In this document: positions 60,754 to 64,000 of the stretch, piece by piece
Position numbering within the stretch: the stretch's first letter is position 1
Layout: each line of letters opens with the position of its first letter
Assembly: GCF_012567545.1 (NCBI RefSeq)
Contig: NZ_CP046182.1
Location: forward strand, 2,324 to 66,323
Length of the DNA stretch: 64,000 bases
Origin: Enterobacteriaceae endosymbiont of Donacia fulgens
Lineage (GTDB): Bacteria; Pseudomonadota; Gammaproteobacteria; Enterobacterales; Enterobacteriaceae
Direction of reading: 5' to 3'
Program-made: the position numbers and the translations under genes
Notes under the pieces: model-generated
Database searches by the model: none
Told to the model about the DNA's origin: nothing
Seen by the model: only the letters and a program-made list of their open reading frames with translations

Positions 60754-61959
60754 TTATTTATTAATAATAATATTAAATGTATCTTGTGCTATCATTAATG
60801 CTTCATTTGTAGGAATAACTAATATTGGGATACTATTTATAGTATTTATAAATCCAGTTTTGCCAAATTTTATTTCATTATTTAATTTTTTATCAATAAA
60901 AATATTCAAAATTTTTAATTTTTCTATTGTTTTTTCCCTAATTAATACACTATTTTCTCCAATACCTCCTGTAAAAATAATTGCATCTATTTTTTTTTTC
61001 ATTAAAATACTATAAGAAGCTATATACTTAGATAAACGATGTATAAATATATCAGCAGCTCTTTTTATTTTAGAATTTTTAAAATAATTATTTTCAATAT
61101 ATCTAAAATCACTAGTTATATTTGTTAAACCTAACATACCTGATTTTTCAGTTAAAATTTTATAAATTTTATCTATTTTAATATTTAAATTATTAAACAT
61201 ATAAAAAATAATTGCAGGATCAATATCTCCACATCTTGTCCCCATAACTAAACCTTCTAAAGGAGTTAATCCCATTGAAGTATCAATACTTTTACCATTT
61301 TTTATAGCAGTAATAGATGAACCATTACCTAAATGACATGAAATACAATCTAATATATTTAATGGAATATTTAATATTTTTGAAGCAATTTCAGTAACAT
61401 ATCTATGACTAGTACCATGAGCACCATAACGACGTATTTTATATTTCTTATAAAATTCTATTGGTAAAGCATATAAATATGATTTTTCAGGCATTGTTTG
61501 ATGAAAAGAAGTATCAAATACAGCAATTTGTTTATTTTTTAAATGAGGTAATATTTTAATTATTTCTTTAATACCTATTAATTGAATAGGATTATGTAAA
61601 GGAGCGAAAATAGATGAATTTTCTATTGCTTCTAAAACTTTTTCTGTAATTATTACAGAATTTATAAATTTTTCTCCTCCATGTACTATACGATGACCTA
61701 CTGCCATTATATTATTATATAATAAATTTTTTTTTAAAATAATATTTATTATATAATTTAATATTATTTTATGATTAATTTTTGAATAAAAAATTTTTTT
61801 TTTTTTTATGTTATTATAATTCCATTTAACATAAGAATGTTCATTATTGAAATTTTCTGCTAAACCAAATAATAAATTTTTTTTTTCTAAAATATTTATA
61901 ACTGAAAATTTTAAAGATGAACTACCACAATTAATAACAAGTATTAATTTACTTGACAT
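60754..61959 (-). CDS. ackA: Acetate kinase
   Basis: Transfers phosphate from acetyl phosphate to ADP. It has 401 residues against 400 in E. coli. Visible are LVINCGSSSLKFSV at 7-20, AVGHRIVHGG near 86-95, the catalytic region RYGAHGTSHRYV near 178 with His, GNGSSITAIKNG near 210, GTRCGDIDPAI near 240 and FTGGIGENS near 329. A 14-A tract spans codons 51-56, the longest homopolymer I found. The ackA-pta order is as in E. coli. Confidence 0.97.
   Translation of the reverse strand: MSSKLILVINCGSSSLKFSVINILEKKNLLFGLAENFNNEHSYVKWNYNNIKKKKIFYSKINHKIILNYIINIILKKNLLYNNIMAVGHRIVHGGEKFINSVIITEKVLEAIENSSIFAPLHNPIQLIGIKEIIKILPHLKNKQIAVFDTSFHQTMPEKSYLYALPIEFYKKYKIRRYGAHGTSHRYVTEIASKILNIPLNILDCISCHLGNGSSITAIKNGKSIDTSMGLTPLEGLVMGTRCGDIDPAIIFYMFNNLNIKIDKIYKILTEKSGMLGLTNITSDFRYIENNYFKNSKIKRAADIFIHRLSKYIASYSILMKKKIDAIIFTGGIGENSVLIREKTIEKLKILNIFIDKKLNNEIKFGKTGFINTINSIPILVIPTNEALMIAQDTFNIIINK
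61794..61807 (-). repeat. 14-nt A tract within ackA
   Basis: Fourteen T on the plus strand (A on the coding strand) encode the Ile-Lys-Lys-Lys-Lys-Ile segment at residues 51-56. It is the longest single-base run noticed in the window. Confidence 0.9.
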
Positions 61960-62110
61960 ATATTTTCCTAAATAAATATTTATTTAATAAATAAATTTTA
62001 TTATATATAAAAAAATAGTAAAATTATATATAAGATATATGATAAAAATTTTTAAAATAAAAAATATAATATATACATAACTACTAATTTAATATATTAT
62101 ATATGTAAAT

Positions 62111-62181
62111 GGCGCATTGGCAGAATGGTTATGCAGAGGATTGCAAATCCTTTTATTTCGGTTCAATTCCGGGATGCGCCT
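62111..62181 (+). tRNA. cysT: tRNA-Cys (anticodon GCA)
   Basis: A 71-nt tRNA with acceptor GGCGCAT/ATGCGCC, anticodon loop TTGCAAA and discriminator U. Two G-U pairs close the top of the T stem. It is followed by tRNA-Leu(UAA), like the E. coli glyW-cysT-leuZ cluster without glyW. Confidence 0.96.
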
Positions 62182-62220
62182 TTTAATTAATATATAAAAT
62201 AAAATAACTTACTTTATTTT

Positions 62221-62307
62221 GCCCAGATGGTGGAATTGGTAGACACAAGGGACTTAAAATCCCTCGGCATGTATATTGCTATGCGGGTTCAATTCCCGCT
62301 CTGGGTA
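62221..62307 (+). tRNA. leuZ: tRNA-Leu (anticodon UAA)
   Basis: An 87-nt class II tRNA with acceptor GCCCAGA/TCTGGGT (a G-U first pair, as in E. coli leuZ), anticodon loop CTTAAAA and a long variable arm. It reads UUA, the dominant leucine codon in this genome. It lies 39 nt after tRNA-Cys and is likely co-transcribed. Confidence 0.97.
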
Positions 62308-62318
62308 TTAAAAATTTT

Positions 62319-62789
62319 TTATAAAAAATATTTATATTTTTGTAAAATATTATTAAAATAAATAAAAAAAAAAGATTGTTTTTTAATTAAAAAATAATTA
62401 TATAAATTTTGATCAATATGATTTAGTGAATATAATAGAAGAAAAATTATTAAACATCCTTTTAAAATACCAAAAAATAATCCTAATATCTTATTAAGAT
62501 TATTTATATGATAAGAATAAATAATTTTTTTATTTAAAAATTTTTTAATCATATTTCCTGATATTATATTTAATATAAAATAGATAAATAATAAAAAAAT
62601 TTTTTTAAAATAAAAATTAATTGTTGTAAAATTTTTTATAAAAAAAAAATAATTATAATATTTTCTAGATAAATAAAAAGATATAAACCAAATAAATATT
62701 GTTAAAATTTCTTTTACAAATCCTCTAAAAAAACTAAATATTGTAGAAAATAATAATATTAATATAAATAAATAATCAATTATTAACAT
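62319..62789 (-). CDS. cvpA: CvpA family inner membrane protein
   Basis: Small membrane protein named for colicin V production in E. coli; its physiological role is linked to envelope stress and bile tolerance but is not well defined. Four hydrophobic helices are visible. The family blocks are IDYLFILILLFSTIFSFFRG near 4-23, FVKEILTIFIWFISFYL near 24, and NKILGLFFGILKGCLII near 99-115. It has 156 residues against 162 in E. coli. In E. coli cvpA is a few genes from truA (dedD, folC, accD and dedA between); here they are neighbours. Confidence 0.9.
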   Translation of the reverse strand: MLIIDYLFILILLFSTIFSFFRGFVKEILTIFIWFISFYLSRKYYNYFFFIKNFTTINFYFKKIFLLFIYFILNIISGNMIKKFLNKKIIYSYHINNLNKILGLFFGILKGCLIIFLLLYSLNHIDQNLYNYFLIKKQSFFFIYFNNILQKYKYFL

Positions 62790-62911
62790 ATTTTTTATAT
62801 ATTTCTTTATTTGTATTAAATTATTTAAAATTTAAAATAATTTAAAATAGTTAAAGATAAAATAAATTATACAATTTATTTAAGGCAAAATCTTTTTTTA
62901 CTAAAATTTTA

Positions 62912-63739
62912 TTAAATTAATTTTTTAAAAAAAAATAAATTATGTTTTATATTTGGTATACCAAAATGTTTTGGATATTCTACTTCTGCTAAAAATAAAC
63001 CATTTGGTTTTACTGTAGCTGCAGCTTTAGTTCTATCTTTAATTTTAATTAGTTCTAATAACCAATCTTCATTTTTATTACCAATACCTATTTCTATTAA
63101 ACTTCCTACAATATTTCTAACCATATGATATAGGAAAGCATTTGCTTTTATATCTATTAAAATATAACGACCATATTTTTTAATATCACATTTTAAAATA
63201 TTTCTAAAAGAAGAACCATTTAATTTTTTACCAGATTGAAAAGAAGAAAAATTATGTTCTCCTAATAAATATTTTATTGAATTTTTTATTTTTTTAATAT
63301 CTAATTTGTAATTAGATAAAGTACTGAAATTATTAAATATTGCTGACCTATATTTATTATTATAGATAATATAAAAATATCTACGTGATAAAGCACTAAA
63401 TCTAGCATGAAATTTTTTTTTTACAGATACTATCCAATTTATAACTATATCTTTAGGTAAAAGACTATTTATACCTAAAATCCATGATTTTTTTTCTCTA
63501 AAACTATATGTTTCAAAATGGATAACTTGTCCTAAACTATGTACTCCTATATCAGTTCTCCCTGCACAAAAAATAATTACATTATGATTAGCTATTTTAG
63601 AAATAGCATTTTCTAAATGTTCTTGTATAGTTTTTTTTTTATAATATTTTTTTTGTTTTTGCCATCCATGATAATTAGTACCATTATATTCTACACCTAA
63701 TGCAAATTTATATTTTTTTTTAAATTTTAAATTTATCAT
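62912..63739 (-). CDS. truA: tRNA pseudouridine(38-40) synthase
   Basis: Makes pseudouridine at positions 38-40 of the anticodon arm. The catalytic Asp is in CAGRTDIGVHSLGQVIHFET near 58-77. RYFYIIYN near 120, FLYHMVRNIVGSLIEIG near 204-220 and AAATVKPNGLFLAEVEYP near 241-258 are family blocks. It has 275 residues against 270 in E. coli. Confidence 0.97.
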   Translation of the reverse strand: MINLKFKKKYKFALGVEYNGTNYHGWQKQKKYYKKKTIQEHLENAISKIANHNVIIFCAGRTDIGVHSLGQVIHFETYSFREKKSWILGINSLLPKDIVINWIVSVKKKFHARFSALSRRYFYIIYNNKYRSAIFNNFSTLSNYKLDIKKIKNSIKYLLGEHNFSSFQSGKKLNGSSFRNILKCDIKKYGRYILIDIKANAFLYHMVRNIVGSLIEIGIGNKNEDWLLELIKIKDRTKAAATVKPNGLFLAEVEYPKHFGIPNIKHNLFFFKKLI

Positions 63740-63895
63740 TTTATATTTATATATCTTTAATATATTTTAAAAATTGTATTTTACTAAAAATTAGTTACAT
63801 TTTATTAAAAATTCTATAAAATAATATTTTAAGAAATAAAATTTTAATAATTTGAATAAAATTTTAAAACATAATTATGCATGAGTATAAATATA

Positions 63896-64000
63896 ATGAA
63901 AATATATAAAAAAAATAATAAATTTATTAATAAAGTATTAAAATTAATTGCTACTATATTTATAGTATACTCAACGATTATATATGCAAATGAAAATATA
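63896..64000 (+). CDS. Start of an exported protein, cut by the window end
   Basis: Thirty-five codons are visible from an ATG at 63896. They encode a Lys/Asn-rich start, a hydrophobic stretch (VLKLIATIFIVYSTIIYA at about 14-31) and then NENI, which together look like a signal peptide with a cleavage site after YA. It is therefore probably a periplasmic or outer-membrane protein. Too little is visible to name it. It is divergent from truA. Confidence 0.6.
   Translation, partial: MKIYKKNNKFINKVLKLIATIFIVYSTIIYANENI

Noticed and set aside
59106..61015. Three plus-strand open frames inside pta and ackA
   Set aside because: Antisense to conserved domains; no independent evidence.

Overview
The window is a continuous piece of a strongly reduced, extremely AT-rich gammaproteobacterial chromosome, most likely of an insect nutritional endosymbiont related to Enterobacterales. 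The evidence is as follows. Nearly every protein aligns by eye along its length with its E. coli orthologue. Outside the rRNA the DNA is very AT-rich, and the proteins are full of Lys, Asn, Ile and long A tracts. There are no mobile elements, CRISPR arrays or phage genes and no clear pseudogenes. Gene order is a patchwork of short E. coli-like blocks with intervening genes missing. I cannot name the species from the sequence. The chromosomal leuABCD operon, the mreBCD genes and the overall set argue against typical aphid Buchnera.

Layout. 1-2130: 3' part of the 23S rRNA gene and the 5S gene, followed by murB as in E. coli rrnB. 2147-9161: aroQ, mreBCD, tusE-tRNA-Ser(UGA), rsmI-rnpB, folD-tRNA-Arg(UCU). 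9162-9738: the only long non-coding stretch. 9739-14803: tRNA-Val/tRNA-Lys divergent from gltX, then hspQ, alr, metG. 14866-20826: ydjM, rnb, ssb, rpoH-ftsY, rsmD, tusA. 20944-25217: recA-alaS-csrA-tRNA-Ser(GCU)-tRNA-Arg(ACG). 25320-36215 (minus strand): dapD, ligA-cysS, dnaB, dusA, der-bamB-hisS. 36407-40898: tadA, glyA, yajL, then nusB-ribH-ribD on the minus strand. 41172-46542: leuABCD-adk. 46654-52942: dapA, glyS-glyQ, fieF-pfkA, rplY. 53018-58564: dapB, lspA-ileS, rpsT, erpA, gpmA. 58577-63739: pta-ackA, tRNA-Cys, tRNA-Leu(UAA), cvpA, truA. From 63896: the start of a secreted or envelope protein cut by the window end.

Functionally the set is dominated by translation (seven aminoacyl-tRNA synthetases, eight tRNAs, tRNA- and rRNA-modifying enzymes, RNase P RNA) and by DNA replication and repair (dnaB, ligA, ssb, recA). 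Cell-envelope functions come next (murB, alr, mreBCD, lspA, bamB, and the lysine/diaminopimelate genes dapA, dapB and dapD). The likely host-benefit genes are leuABCD (leucine), dapABD (lysine), aroQ (aromatic amino acids) and ribD/ribH (riboflavin). Energy metabolism is represented by pfkA, gpmA and pta-ackA.

I found no new multi-gene system. The most interesting signals are subtle. They are proteins that keep their fold but lose hallmark residues (the first G domain of Der, the CPxP motif of TusA, the GNxxDR motif of LspA, the deaminase motif of RibD, the AMP site of Adk), very long A tracts inside essential genes (ackA, recA, metG), a perfect 42-nt palindrome used as a shared terminator, and consensus promoters kept in front of tRNA genes.
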